The position numbers and the translations under genes were made by a program. Positions 32,880-40,956 of a DNA stretch of 61,268 bases are shown here, piece after piece; position 1 is the first letter of the stretch, and the number at the start of each line of letters is the position of its first letter. Source of the stretch: JAGOTP01 sp964600845 (GTDB lineage Bacteria > Patescibacteriota > Patescibacteriia > 2-12-FULL-60-25); contig CAZRJW010000006.1 in assembly GCA_964600845.1 (NCBI GenBank), positions 1-61,268 on the forward strand, in the 5' to 3' direction. The notes below the pieces were generated by a model, which was not told the DNA's origin, searched no databases, and saw only the letters and a list, made by a program, of their open reading frames with translations.

Positions 32880-33579
32880 AGAGCTTCCAGCTAAGATAGG
32901 CTACCTGGACTTGGAGCTGCTCTGGTCGATCACGCCGATAGGAGAAATAGTACTCATCACACACCGTACATATCTCTGTATCTTCGATATGGTCTGGCGC
33001 AATCCCCAACTCAAGCGCCTGCGATAGGAGTTTCTTTGGAAGATCGATGAAGGTTTTCCCATCGCGTTTGATTCGATCCGCTTCCGCAAACGCAGACCAA
33101 ACATCCATTCTCACTTCAAAATGACAGGCGCGAATCCCAGGACCAATCACCACCCGCAAATCGGCGGCCTTACAATGAAGCTTTTTCGCCATCTGGCCTA
33201 AGAGCTCCGGCAGGACACCCGCCATGACACCTCGCCACCCAGCATGACAGAGACCCGTTACACGCGTATAGGGATCAACAACGTAGACCGGAAAACAGTC
33301 CGCCCCGGTCACCGTAAGCGTACGGGATGAATCGAGCGTATAGATACCATCCATCTGCTGAAAAATAAGCGGACGCGCCTCACTTACAGGCACCTGCTGA
33401 ACTCGCGTCCCATGTACACCCACAATAGCCGCTGTCCGGTCCAAAGGGATACCGAGGTTTTGAAAAAAAGCTTGTCTATTTTTGAATGCAGCTGGATCCT
33501 GAACCAACATTGAGCCATCCGCTCGAGTGGAGTAGCCATACGCAAGTCCAGGGATCTTTGAAAACAGGTGAGACTTCAT
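32878..33579 (-). CDS. pgeF: peptidoglycan editing factor / multicopper polyphenol oxidase-fold protein (YfiH-like)
   Basis: A 233-residue member of the YfiH/PgeF family, described as purine nucleoside phosphorylases and linked to peptidoglycan fidelity. The Zn-binding residues are in VGVHGTRVQ (His), TGADCFPVYVVD (Cys) and LCHAGWRGVMAG (His), followed by VVIGPGIRACHFEV. The start at 33579 has GGAGAA nine bases upstream; the frame extends further upstream only through non-homologous sequence that overlaps the next small gene. The neighbouring wall genes (mltG, PAP2) fit the editing role. Confidence 0.92.
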   Translation of the reverse strand: MKSHLFSKIPGLAYGYSTRADGSMLVQDPAAFKNRQAFFQNLGIPLDRTAAIVGVHGTRVQQVPVSEARPLIFQQMDGIYTLDSSRTLTVTGADCFPVYVVDPYTRVTGLCHAGWRGVMAGVLPELLGQMAKKLHCKAADLRVVIGPGIRACHFEVRMDVWSAFAEADRIKRDGKTFIDLPKKLLSQALELGIAPDHIEDTEICTVCDEYYFSYRRDRPEQLQVQVAYLSWKL

Positions 33580-33628
33580 AGAGCTATTCTCCTTGCTTTT
33601 CGAGGAATCGACAAGCGAAGAGAATCGC

Positions 33629-33656
33629 GCGGAGTCTCCAGGCGTGGAGACTCCGC
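33629..33656 (-). terminator. hairpin trailer of the 151-residue GC-rich gene
   Basis: An 11-bp perfect stem GCGGAGTCTCC/GGAGACTCCGC with loop AGGCGT lies 33 bases after the stop; flanking AATCG/CGATT could extend it past a small bulge. The following minus-strand sequence is pyrimidine-rich but not a clean T-run. Confidence 0.65.
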
Positions 33657-33688
33657 TGACGATTGGTTGTGAGCGAGATCCGCTCGAT

Positions 33689-34144
33689 TCAGGCCGCGCC
33701 CGGCGGTGGCTTCTTCTTGCCACCACTGCTCTTGTGACCGAACAGATCGACGACCTTGGATGAAGCTCGGACCACCTTCGGGTAGAGCTCAGAGAGAGGC
33801 TTCCCCTTCTCATCGCTCGTAGTATCCCGAACAACTAGTCCAGGTGCGAGCGTCGCGAGCTCCTTCCAGGCATCCTCTGCCGTCGGTACGTCCGTTGCTG
33901 GCCCAGGGTTTCTCTGAGGCCAGCCGAAGTCGGTCAACGGCCGAAACTGCGCGTGACCTGTTGAAACATGCCCCTCAAAGACCCGAAGCTGTCGCTCCGT
34001 CTTGAAGAGCGCCAGCGCCCGCAAAAGGGCACGGGCGCGATCTGTCAGCAGTGCCCCCGAATCCACTTTGGCCATACCGCCTACATGGATGCTCGGAAGC
34101 AGTAGCTGCCTCATGTGCGCGAAACGATCATTTTTGTCGTCCAT
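33689..34144 (-). CDS. hypothetical protein, 151 residues, GC-rich stand-alone unit
   Basis: Not recognised. MDDKNDRFAHMRQLLLPSIH opens it, a helical LTDRARALLRALALFKTERQ follows, the middle is polar with few hydrophobic stretches, and the tail is low-complexity (HKSSGGKKKPPPGAA). No signal peptide or membrane segment, so probably cytosolic. The start at 34144 has AGGAAAAG seven bases upstream. It has its own promoter (34205-34233) and a hairpin trailer, GC well above its neighbours and G/C-ending codons, like four other units in this window. It separates pgeF from the small coiled-coil gene. Confidence 0.7.
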   Translation of the reverse strand: MDDKNDRFAHMRQLLLPSIHVGGMAKVDSGALLTDRARALLRALALFKTERQLRVFEGHVSTGHAQFRPLTDFGWPQRNPGPATDVPTAEDAWKELATLAPGLVVRDTTSDEKGKPLSELYPKVVRASSKVVDLFGHKSSGGKKKPPPGAA

Positions 34145-34190
34145 CTCACTTTTCCTTTCTTCACAACCAATCTTCGAGTGTAAGCAACAA

Positions 34191-34233
34191 AAGAGCGACC
34201 CCATAGTATGCGGAGTCGCTCCTTGTTTGTCTA
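34191..34233 (-). promoter_or_regulatory. terminator hairpin overlapping the promoter of the 151-residue gene
   Basis: A hairpin with arms GAGCGACCCC (34193-34202) and GGAGTCGCTC (34212-34221), one mismatch, followed on the minus strand by TTTTGTTG, can end the upstream coiled-coil operon. A promoter TAGACA (34228-34233), 17 bases, CATACT (34205-34210) lies on the same strand with its -10 in the hairpin loop. Transcription would start near 34198 and leave a 54-base leader. Confidence 0.55.
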
Positions 34234-34264
34234 GTTTTTTCAGCAAATGTCGCTTAGATCCTGA

Positions 34265-34645
34265 TTATTCTCGATCTGTTTCACGCGAGGTGCTTCCGTC
34301 CTTCTTCTTGAATTTTACGTTAAAAATTGGCTCGTAAGAGACGTCATCTTCCGTAATTTCTACCTCCTGACCCTTCATCAGCTGCGTTAAGGCTAAGTCC
34401 GTGAGCAGCTGCTTATCTGAATCCATGCTCGTGCGCAGCTTATCGATCTCGGCTTGTTCGCTGACAAAGTCTGCTTTCACCGCCGCTTCGATACGACGCT
34501 TCTTTTCCATCAATTTTTCTACTTCATCTTTTACTTCTTGATACGACTTGGAATGCGTAAGCGCATCCTTGTACATGTCACGTAAATCTTTCTGCTTTTT
34601 CTTAGCAGTCTGGAGGCGGCGGTAGACGTCAGCGAGAGAGGGCAT
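34265..34645 (-). CDS. hypothetical coiled-coil protein
   Basis: A 126-residue protein, largely one charged helix (RLQTAKKKQKDLRDMYKDAL through EVEKLMEKKRRIEAAVKADF), then SEQAEIDKLRTSMDSDKQLL and an acidic-basic tail (FKKKDGSTSRETDRE). No membrane segment. Proteins of this form are common and unnamed in CPR genomes. Its start lies three bases after the Nudix stop, so the two are cotranscribed. Confidence 0.7.
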   Translation of the reverse strand: MPSLADVYRRLQTAKKKQKDLRDMYKDALTHSKSYQEVKDEVEKLMEKKRRIEAAVKADFVSEQAEIDKLRTSMDSDKQLLTDLALTQLMKGQEVEITEDDVSYEPIFNVKFKKKDGSTSRETDRE

Positions 34646-34648
34646 AGG

Positions 34649-35092
34649 TTAGGTTTCGTGACGGGCAGTATACCACTGTTTCATTCCTTCAAGGACCCCT
34701 GAAAGAAAGACCGTTTCTAAAGGTGTTGTGGAAAGATCGAGCCAGGAAATTCCCGTATGTTCATCGCTTACCTTCAAGGACACATTCGGGTTATCAACAA
34801 CCGCCTCAAAAAAGACGTAGAGTACGGACACCCCATCCCGCGATCGATGACGACCGACTGCGACAGGCATATCGCTCAACTCGATCTGAAGATCCGCCCC
34901 AAGCTCTTCGCGAACTTCTCGTCGGATAATACTCTGAACGGGGGTAGTGAACTCCGTATCTTCAATGCGGCCTCCTGGAAGATCATAGTAGCCTTCATAC
35001 GACCCTCCCACGCGTCCATTCAACGCCAATACACAGCCATCCGCCCGACGAATAATCGCTTTTAACGAAACTTGATAGTGATCGAATGCCAT
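34649..35092 (-). CDS. Nudix hydrolase
   Basis: A 147-residue Nudix protein, which would hydrolyse a nucleoside diphosphate linked to another moiety. The Nudix box reads GGRIEDTEFTTPVQSIIRRE followed by VREELG: the glycine, glutamate and REVREELG core are there, with three extra residues between the box halves. YEGYYDLPGG precedes it. C-terminal HTGISWLDL is usual. Substrate unknown. It is one of three Nudix genes within 2.4 kb. Confidence 0.88.
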   Translation of the reverse strand: MAFDHYQVSLKAIIRRADGCVLALNGRVGGSYEGYYDLPGGRIEDTEFTTPVQSIIRREVREELGADLQIELSDMPVAVGRHRSRDGVSVLYVFFEAVVDNPNVSLKVSDEHTGISWLDLSTTPLETVFLSGVLEGMKQWYTARHET

Positions 35093-35103
35093 AGCGATTT
35101 TGT

Positions 35104-35850
35104 TTAGGCTGCTTTTTTAAGATCGTCCGTTCCTAACCTCGACGTTGGTTTTAGCGCCAAAAAATAGGCTCGCGCTGCTTCAAGTGTAACCGGATACAGC
35201 TTCCGTCGCTCTTTTATCACCTCATCAGGGAAGCCAAAGTTCTCAAGACGCAACAACTCATTCATCATCGCCAGGAAGAGATAATCCCCTTTATCTTTGA
35301 GCTCTCCCAAGCGATCTAGGATCTGTTCACGGTACGGCAAAATGTCCGTTCCCGAAGAAATCATGAAGAAGCGTGCCAAGTACTTCGCAGAATGCTCGCT
35401 CGGACGAGATAAGAGAGATTCTAAAAAGGAGTGGTCCGCACGCCCTAGGAAGACATGATCGATCATTCGACCACGCGCCTGAATGCGTCGCATGAACTCA
35501 TCCATCAAAAATTTCCCTCGAATTGCAGGAGACGCTACTCGCATCCCTGACTCATCTGGCGATGAGCTCGAGAACCTCTCAATGTCCATGAACAGGAAAG
35601 CGTCGACATCCGACGATGGGTGCGCATAGCCCTTTACTAACGATCCAAACAATCCAATTCCAACAACATCTGGGAAGTCCTTCTTCATCCCTTCCACAAC
35701 CGCTCGCACATCTTTTGTAATCTCTCGCACCGCTGGATCTGCCGATGTCATTCCCCTGCGTCCCTCAAGATCACGTACAGCGTTTTGCCTACGGAGCGCT
35801 TTTTGTTGCTCAGCGTCTAACGAGAGCGCTGGAGTTTCGAGGGATGCCAT
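35104..35850 (-). CDS. nucleotidyltransferase-domain protein
   Basis: A 248-residue protein with the pol-beta-type nucleotidyltransferase motif GLFGSLVKGYAHPSSDVDAF (GS-x-G-x-SDVD, about residues 82-102). A later acidic residue in MIDHVFL may complete the metal triad. The N-terminal 60 residues are charged helix; the C-terminus is helical, as in MNT/KNTase-like enzymes. A TATACT at 35870-35875 would give a leader of about 13 bases. The target could be an RNA, protein or small molecule. Confidence 0.8.
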   Translation of the reverse strand: MASLETPALSLDAEQQKALRRQNAVRDLEGRRGMTSADPAVREITKDVRAVVEGMKKDFPDVVGIGLFGSLVKGYAHPSSDVDAFLFMDIERFSSSSPDESGMRVASPAIRGKFLMDEFMRRIQARGRMIDHVFLGRADHSFLESLLSRPSEHSAKYLARFFMISSGTDILPYREQILDRLGELKDKGDYLFLAMMNELLRLENFGFPDEVIKERRKLYPVTLEAARAYFLALKPTSRLGTDDLKKAA

Positions 35851-35928
35851 AGAGGAGATATTCCTGGCTAGTATACTATAAATACACAACCCTCATCGCC
35901 GCCCTCAGGTTCCGTTTTAGTACATGCG

Positions 35929-36408
35929 TCATTTCTTCAATAATGAGACATGTGGCCGTAGGGTCTTCTCCAGAACCTGATCAAATCCAGGCAAAAGCTT
36001 CAGTTTTTTCGCTTCTTTTCTTGTGACCCAGCGATACACGCGCGACTCCCAGTCGAGCGTTATCTGATCCGTGGAAACCTCAACCAATACAGGATGAACA
36101 ATCCAGGTCTTTTTGTACTTCGGTGCATCTTGATCAAACACTTCACCCAACTGCACGGACAAGATCTTAGTCGCCGGAATACCCAGCTCTTCGCGCAGTT
36201 CTTCTTTTACTTTTTGAAGAAGGCCTCGTTGGTCATCCAGGAATCCAGATACGCCATTCCAATATCCCGGATAAAAATTGAGTTCTGCACTTCTTTGCAC
36301 GACAAGAATCTTTCCCTCATACGTTACAACACAATTGACCACCGGAGCCCAGCGGATGTTAGTGTAATCTGTCTGGCCTGGTCGAGGAGCAAATGTAGGA
36401 CGTGGCAT
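35929..36408 (-). CDS. Nudix hydrolase with degenerate box
   Basis: A 159-residue Nudix-fold protein. YPGYWNGVSGFLDDQRGLLQ leads into KVKEELREELGIPAT: the second half REELG is good, but the glutamate expected five residues after the conserved glycine is replaced (FLDDQRG), so activity or metal binding may be altered. FDQDAPKYKKTWIVHPVLVEV and WVTRKEAKKLKLLPGF are typical later segments. It is preceded by an intergenic region with a perfect palindrome. Confidence 0.83.
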   Translation of the reverse strand: MPRPTFAPRPGQTDYTNIRWAPVVNCVVTYEGKILVVQRSAELNFYPGYWNGVSGFLDDQRGLLQKVKEELREELGIPATKILSVQLGEVFDQDAPKYKKTWIVHPVLVEVSTDQITLDWESRVYRWVTRKEAKKLKLLPGFDQVLEKTLRPHVSLLKK

Positions 36409-36451
36409 GTGTACGAGTGTAGCCAGAGGGGATGTCTTTTAAAAGAGGTTC

Positions 36452-36485
36452 TTTTTCGGAGTAACTCTAGAGTTACTCCGAAAAA
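36452..36485. repeat. perfect 34-bp palindrome without spacer
   Basis: Two 17-base halves (TTTTTCGGAGTAACTCT and its exact complement) meet at a central TCTAGA. It lies between a Nudix stop (36596) and the next Nudix start (36408), 44 bases upstream of that start. It may be a terminator for the upstream gene, with U-runs on either strand, or a dimeric operator. The flanking 36409-36595 holds no gene. Confidence 0.8.
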
Positions 36486-36595
36486 CCGGGGTATTTTTGA
36501 GGTGCACCCCCAGACTTCATCCTGGAACAATCCCTCTTCCATTTACCGTCACTCGATAGCAGCCCATAGACTATAAAGCTTCTCTGATCGCTACT

Positions 36596-37051
36596 TTATA
36601 AAGTATTACTCACTTCATTCCCAGCTGGGGTGGATTCAAATAATACCGTCTCTTTTTCAAGATACGCCCGCAAAGCCGTTTCCGTCGCTGGCGTCATGGG
36701 GGAAGGTGGGGACGCTGGATCAACCCACAACCAACCTTCACAGTGATCCGGCTCACAACACCTTGGCTCCCCACTTTTCCAATCGACGAGCACAGAGATG
36801 AGCACGTAGTGCTTTGGTGGGAAGGCTCGGACATTTGTCACACACAAAAAGCGCATATTCTGCACTCGAATATCCGCTTCTTCATGTAGCTCACGTACAA
36901 CACACTCCGCAATTGATTCTAAGGGCTCTAGATGCCCACCCGGTGTCCCATATAAACCCGATCCTGGGTTCGGTCCTTTACGTTTTCCGATCAAGATCTT
37001 GTCGTCCTTCACGACAACGATATTGATACCAACTTTGGGAAGATCAGACAT
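36596..37051 (-). CDS. Nudix hydrolase
   Basis: A 151-residue protein with an intact Nudix box: GGHLEPLESIAECVVRELHE then EADI (G-5-E-7-RE-EE). LYGTPGGHLE and FPPKHYVLISVLVDW resemble the MutT/dCTPase-like branch. A PxxP-rich stretch (DPASPPSPMTPATE) follows. The ATG at 37051 is preferred, because TATACT at 37067-37072 is a fitting -10 box and would place the start about nine bases into the message; the frame opens 24 bases earlier. Confidence 0.88.
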   Translation of the reverse strand: MSDLPKVGINIVVVKDDKILIGKRKGPNPGSGLYGTPGGHLEPLESIAECVVRELHEEADIRVQNMRFLCVTNVRAFPPKHYVLISVLVDWKSGEPRCCEPDHCEGWLWVDPASPPSPMTPATETALRAYLEKETVLFESTPAGNEVSNTL

Positions 37052-37082
37052 AGCGAGCTGCTCTACAGTATACATGGAAAAA

Positions 37083-37655
37083 TCATCCTCCTTTTTGCAC
37101 CAACCAGATTTTTTTCAAAAAAGGGAACGTGAGAGAAGATAAAAAGAAACCTAACGTTGGAATGATCGCATCCACCCAAGGACGTGCAGCTCCTATTCTC
37201 CAGAATAGGAGATTCATCACCAGGTACGTTAACGCAAGAATACCTCCTTTTCTCGCACTGCTCGTTTCCCAGGCTTTATTCAGTTCAACCTTCCTATTTC
37301 TTTCTTCGATGAGTTGAATACGCCTCTCCAGCTGGGTCTCCTCTTTTGATATCTGGGACCGTATAACAATCGTCTCGCGCATCTGCTCTGGACCAGCGAT
37401 ACGATACGGACGCCATTTTTCTCGCGCTGGATGCGTCGCCTCCTCTTCTTTCCAAGCGCTCCAGCTCGCTTCATCTGGCCATTCCGTGATCGATACAAAA
37501 TCCTGTGGGTCGAGCGTATAGAGTGTTGCTTGTACAAGACCATACTTCTCCTTGTTTTGCTCTGTCAGCTCTCTCCAAGCCTGTAAGAATTCTTTCTGCA
37601 ATTCAAACGGGATCGACCATCTATAAGTAAAGAAGATCGTTGCTTGGGATTCCAT
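37083..37655 (-). CDS. ABM-like domain fused to membrane helices
   Basis: A 190-residue protein. Residues 1-85 look like an antibiotic-biosynthesis-monooxygenase (ABM) ferredoxin-like fold: IFFTYRWSIPFELQKEFLQAW, VQATLYTLDPQDFVSITEWP, WSAWKEEEATHPAREKW. A coiled coil follows (EETQLERRIQLIEERNRKVE) and two membrane helices (ILALTYLVMNLLFW and WVDAIIPTLGFFLSSLTFPF). Function unknown; ABM domains often bind or modify small aromatic compounds or haem. Shine-Dalgarno AAGGAAAA lies seven bases upstream. It sits 15 bases after secA. Confidence 0.65.
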   Translation of the reverse strand: MESQATIFFTYRWSIPFELQKEFLQAWRELTEQNKEKYGLVQATLYTLDPQDFVSITEWPDEASWSAWKEEEATHPAREKWRPYRIAGPEQMRETIVIRSQISKEETQLERRIQLIEERNRKVELNKAWETSSARKGGILALTYLVMNLLFWRIGAARPWVDAIIPTLGFFLSSLTFPFLKKIWLVQKGG

Positions 37656-37670
37656 AGATCGTTTTCCTTG

Positions 37671-40370
37671 TTACACCCCGTGGCACTTCTTGTATTTCTT
37701 TCCCGATCCACAAGGACAGGGATCATTTCGTCCAATATCTTTTGTTTCTTTTTCAGATGGTTTTGCGAACTGCTCTAAGGCAGCTTCTCCACCCGTGGTT
37801 TCAGCCGCAGGGGCTAAGGCCTCCACTTTATTCGCTTCTGCGTCCGCCATCTCACGTACAAACTTCACTTTGAAGATGGTATGCGTTACGCGCTGCTGAA
37901 TGAGATTCTGCAACTCCTGGAAACGTTGGTAGGCTTCTTTCTTGTATTCAACGAGTGGGTCGCGCTGACCATAGGCCTGCAGGTTCACGCCGCGACGCAG
38001 GTATTCCATGTTCTCCAAGTGTTCGATCCAGAGATCATCGATCGAACGAAGAAGAATAACTTTTTCGATTTCGATCAAAGATACTTGGTCTCCAATCTGC
38101 TCTTCAAAGGCGTGGTAGGCCTGTTTGACGGTGACCAAAATCGCTTCGATCAACTTGGTGCGCGCTGCCGCCTGACCTTCTCCTTCCATCACGTTTTCAT
38201 CAACAGCGGGCAAGACGACATCTACCCCTTGTGGAAGCACAAGCTTGCACGCTTCTTGCAAACGCGTAATCTCCCAATCCCCCGCGTGATCCGCGACCGT
38301 ACAAGCAGCGACCAACGATTCAACTTCATCTTCCAACATGTCCATGATGAATTTCTTCAGAGGACGCTCGTTCTCTTCTGTCGGCTTTGTGGCGGCCTCT
38401 AGAATCTCGTTTCGCTTTTTGTAGATCGCGGTGCGGTGCTTGTTCAAGACGTCATCGTACTCAAGTACGTGCTTACGAATATCAAAGTTATGCCCTTCCA
38501 CCTTGTGCTGCGCGGATTCGATGGCTTTTGTGAGCACAACGTTTTGGATCGCTTCATCTTCAGGGAGTTTCGTAACCTCCATCACGCGCTTCATGCGTTC
38601 GGAGCTGAAGATACGCATCAAGTCGTCTTCGGTGGAAACATAGAATTGCGTCGTACCAGCATCCCCCTGACGTCCAGCGCGACCACGCAACTGGTTATCA
38701 ATACGACGAGATTCGTGACGCTCCGTACCGATCACGTGCAAGCCGCCCAGAGCGCGAACTGCATCCGCCTCTTCTTTGTCGGGAGGATTTCCACCTAAAA
38801 TAATGTCGACTCCACGTCCAGCCATATTGGTCGCAACCGTGACCGCCCCACGACGACCAGCCTGAGCAATAATTTCACCTTCACGTTCGTGGTTCTTGGC
38901 GTTCAACATGTTATGTGGAATGCCGTTTTGGGTGAGCAGCTCGCTCAAGACTTCGTTTTTTGCGATGCTAGCCGTACCAACCAAGACAGGCTGCCCCAAC
39001 TGATTGCGGCGCTTAATTTCGTTCGCAACCGCTTTGAACTTCCCGAGTTCATTTCGATACAGCAAGTCCGGCAAGTCTTTGCGCTGACTTTGCTTGTTGG
39101 TTGGAATCGAGAGCACATCGAGTTTGTAGATCTTGAAGAACTCTTCGGCTTCGGTCGCAGCCGTACCCGTCATACCTGCAAGCTTATTGTACAGGCGGAA
39201 GTAGTTCTGGAAGGTAATCGTAGCCAGTGTCACTGATTCACGCTGAATCGTGACATGTTCTTTGGCTTCGATGGCCTGGTGAAGACCTTCCGAATAGCGA
39301 CGTCCCTGCATCAATCGTCCCGTGAATTCATCGACGATGACCACCTCGTTATCCTTCACGACGTAATCACGATCGCGGCGATACAACGCATGCGCACGCA
39401 ACGCCTGTTCAAGATGGTGCACCAAACGTGTGCCTTGGCTGTACATGTTTTCAATTCCGAGCCAGCCTTCCATCTTCGTAATGCCCGCTTCGCTAATCGA
39501 AGACGTGCGCAACTTTTCATCGACAACATAATCTTCTTTTTCAATCAAACGCGTGACGAGCTCCGCAAAGCGATAATACAACTCTTCTGGCTCTTGGGCA
39601 GGAGCGGAGATAATCAAAGGCGTGCGGGCTTCGTCGATCAAAATCGAGTCAACTTCGTCCACCACGGCGTAGTTCAATCCGCGTTGTACTTTTTGCGCGA
39701 GACTTGCAGCCATGTTGTCGCGCAAATAATCAAATCCAAATTCGTTGTTGGTTCCGTAGGTAATGTCGGCAGCGTAGGCCTCTTTACGAGACACGGGACG
39801 CATATAATCCATGTCGACATGGAACGACCCGATTTCATCACGTTCCGCGTCGTGCGCTGGCTCGGCTTTGAACTCTGCGTCGTAGATAAAACTTGCTCCG
39901 TGTTGAATCGAACCAACAGACAATCCAAGCGCATGATAAATCTGCCCCATCCACACGGCGTCACGACGCGCCAAGTAGTCGTTAACCGTCACGACGTGCA
40001 CGCCTTTTCCAGAGAGCGCATTCAACACAACTGGCGCTGTCGACATCAGAGTCTTTCCTTCACCCGTGCGCATTTCGGCGATCGTTCCACGATGCAGGGA
40101 CAATCCACCGATCAGCTGAACGTCATAGTGACGCTTGCCCGTTGTCCGCATCGACGCCTCGCGCACCAAGGCGAAGACTTCTTCCGTGATCTCATCTAAT
40201 GAGCGACCATTTTTTACTTCCTCTCTTAATTCGGCTACACGAAGTTTCAGCTGTTCATCTGAGAGCGCTTTCACCGCTGGTTCACGCGCCGTAATCCGAT
40301 CAACGATCGTTTGAAAACGCTTTACTTCACGGGCATTTGGATCTCCAAAGAGTTTGTTCAGGAAAGACAT
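37671..40370 (-). CDS. secA: protein translocase ATPase SecA
   Basis: SecA drives preproteins through SecYEG. The 899 residues match E. coli (901). Motifs: LIGGLSLHRGTIAEMRTGEGKT (Walker A at the end), YLARRDAVWMGQIY, TYGTNNEFGFDYLRDNM, VDEVDSILIDEARTPLIIS (Walker B), TGRLMQGRRYSEGLHQAIE, AGMTGTA, GTASIAKNE, ATNMAGRGVDIILGGNP and ERHESRRIDNQLRGRAGRQGD. The C-terminus ends in the zinc-binding SEC-C motif DPCPCGSGKKYKKCH. Start at MSFLNKLFG (40370) matches the family; the frame opens 48 bases earlier. No Shine-Dalgarno. Confidence 0.98.
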   Translation of the reverse strand: MSFLNKLFGDPNAREVKRFQTIVDRITAREPAVKALSDEQLKLRVAELREEVKNGRSLDEITEEVFALVREASMRTTGKRHYDVQLIGGLSLHRGTIAEMRTGEGKTLMSTAPVVLNALSGKGVHVVTVNDYLARRDAVWMGQIYHALGLSVGSIQHGASFIYDAEFKAEPAHDAERDEIGSFHVDMDYMRPVSRKEAYAADITYGTNNEFGFDYLRDNMAASLAQKVQRGLNYAVVDEVDSILIDEARTPLIISAPAQEPEELYYRFAELVTRLIEKEDYVVDEKLRTSSISEAGITKMEGWLGIENMYSQGTRLVHHLEQALRAHALYRRDRDYVVKDNEVVIVDEFTGRLMQGRRYSEGLHQAIEAKEHVTIQRESVTLATITFQNYFRLYNKLAGMTGTAATEAEEFFKIYKLDVLSIPTNKQSQRKDLPDLLYRNELGKFKAVANEIKRRNQLGQPVLVGTASIAKNEVLSELLTQNGIPHNMLNAKNHEREGEIIAQAGRRGAVTVATNMAGRGVDIILGGNPPDKEEADAVRALGGLHVIGTERHESRRIDNQLRGRAGRQGDAGTTQFYVSTEDDLMRIFSSERMKRVMEVTKLPEDEAIQNVVLTKAIESAQHKVEGHNFDIRKHVLEYDDVLNKHRTAIYKKRNEILEAATKPTEENERPLKKFIMDMLEDEVESLVAACTVADHAGDWEITRLQEACKLVLPQGVDVVLPAVDENVMEGEGQAAARTKLIEAILVTVKQAYHAFEEQIGDQVSLIEIEKVILLRSIDDLWIEHLENMEYLRRGVNLQAYGQRDPLVEYKKEAYQRFQELQNLIQQRVTHTIFKVKFVREMADAEANKVEALAPAAETTGGEAALEQFAKPSEKETKDIGRNDPCPCGSGKKYKKCHGV

Positions 40371-40416
40371 ACGTGTGCAGGATAGTAACGGCTCTGAGCT
40401 CAACCGTCCAGCAATC

Positions 40417-40454
40417 AAATGACCCTCGTCCCGACACGGGCAAGGGTCATTTTT
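40417..40454 (-). terminator. terminator between hpf and secA
   Basis: Arms AAATGACCCT and AGGGTCATTT with an inner CCC/GGG step and a short loop. It lies 17 bases after the hpf stop and 47 before the secA start. Confidence 0.8.
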
Positions 40455-40470
40455 GGCTTATCTAAGCTAT

Positions 40471-40797
40471 TTACTCAACACTTTCCCCGCGTTGACGATC
40501 CTGGATACGCTCTTTTAATGAGGATAACTCCAACCGTGCATGATCTTTTACCTCATCAATCGCCTTATACAGCTCTTCTTCCTCCTTTTCGATGCGAATC
40601 ACCTCTTTTAGGGTTTCAATGACGACTTTACACTTAAAAATGTCCCCTTTTTGATGATGGTGCGTCGACATTCCGACCTCAATATCCATGTGCTTGATCC
40701 CATCAAAGTACTTGGTTAAGCCCTGCATTTTTTCCTCTGCATAGGCCGTAATAGCAGGTGTCGACTCGATTCCGTGATAGGTGATGTTGGTTGTCAT
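40471..40797 (-). CDS. hpf: ribosome hibernation promoting factor, short form
   Basis: A 108-residue HPF/RaiA protein, which binds the 30S decoding region of resting ribosomes. It begins TTNITYHGIESTPAITAYAE, continues KMQGLTKYFDGIKHMDIEV and FKCKVVIETLKEVIRIEKEE, and ends YKAIDEVKDHARLELSSLKERI with a short charged tail. There is no C-terminal dimerisation domain, so it is the short form. The ATG at 40797 is the first consistent with family length. Confidence 0.92.
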   Translation of the reverse strand: MTTNITYHGIESTPAITAYAEEKMQGLTKYFDGIKHMDIEVGMSTHHHQKGDIFKCKVVIETLKEVIRIEKEEEELYKAIDEVKDHARLELSSLKERIQDRQRGESVE

Positions 40798-40892
40798 AAT
40801 CAGTAAGCAGCTAGAGAACAAATTACCCTCTTAAGCATACCGAGTAGGAGCCTTTCCGACAACTTTGTAAACGCTGGCATTGGCTTGTTTGA

Positions 40893-40921
40893 TTGACAAA
40901 AGACGAAAGACCCCGTATCGT
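40893..40921 (+). promoter_or_regulatory. consensus promoter of the 101-residue GC-rich gene
   Basis: Perfect TTGACA (40893-40898), 17-base spacer, TATCGT (40916-40921). The expected start near 40928 leaves a 29-base leader containing GGAAGGAAGG before the ATG. Confidence 0.75.
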
Positions 40922-40956
40922 TCCTTGTCGCTCAACACCATGGAAGGAAGGTAGCG

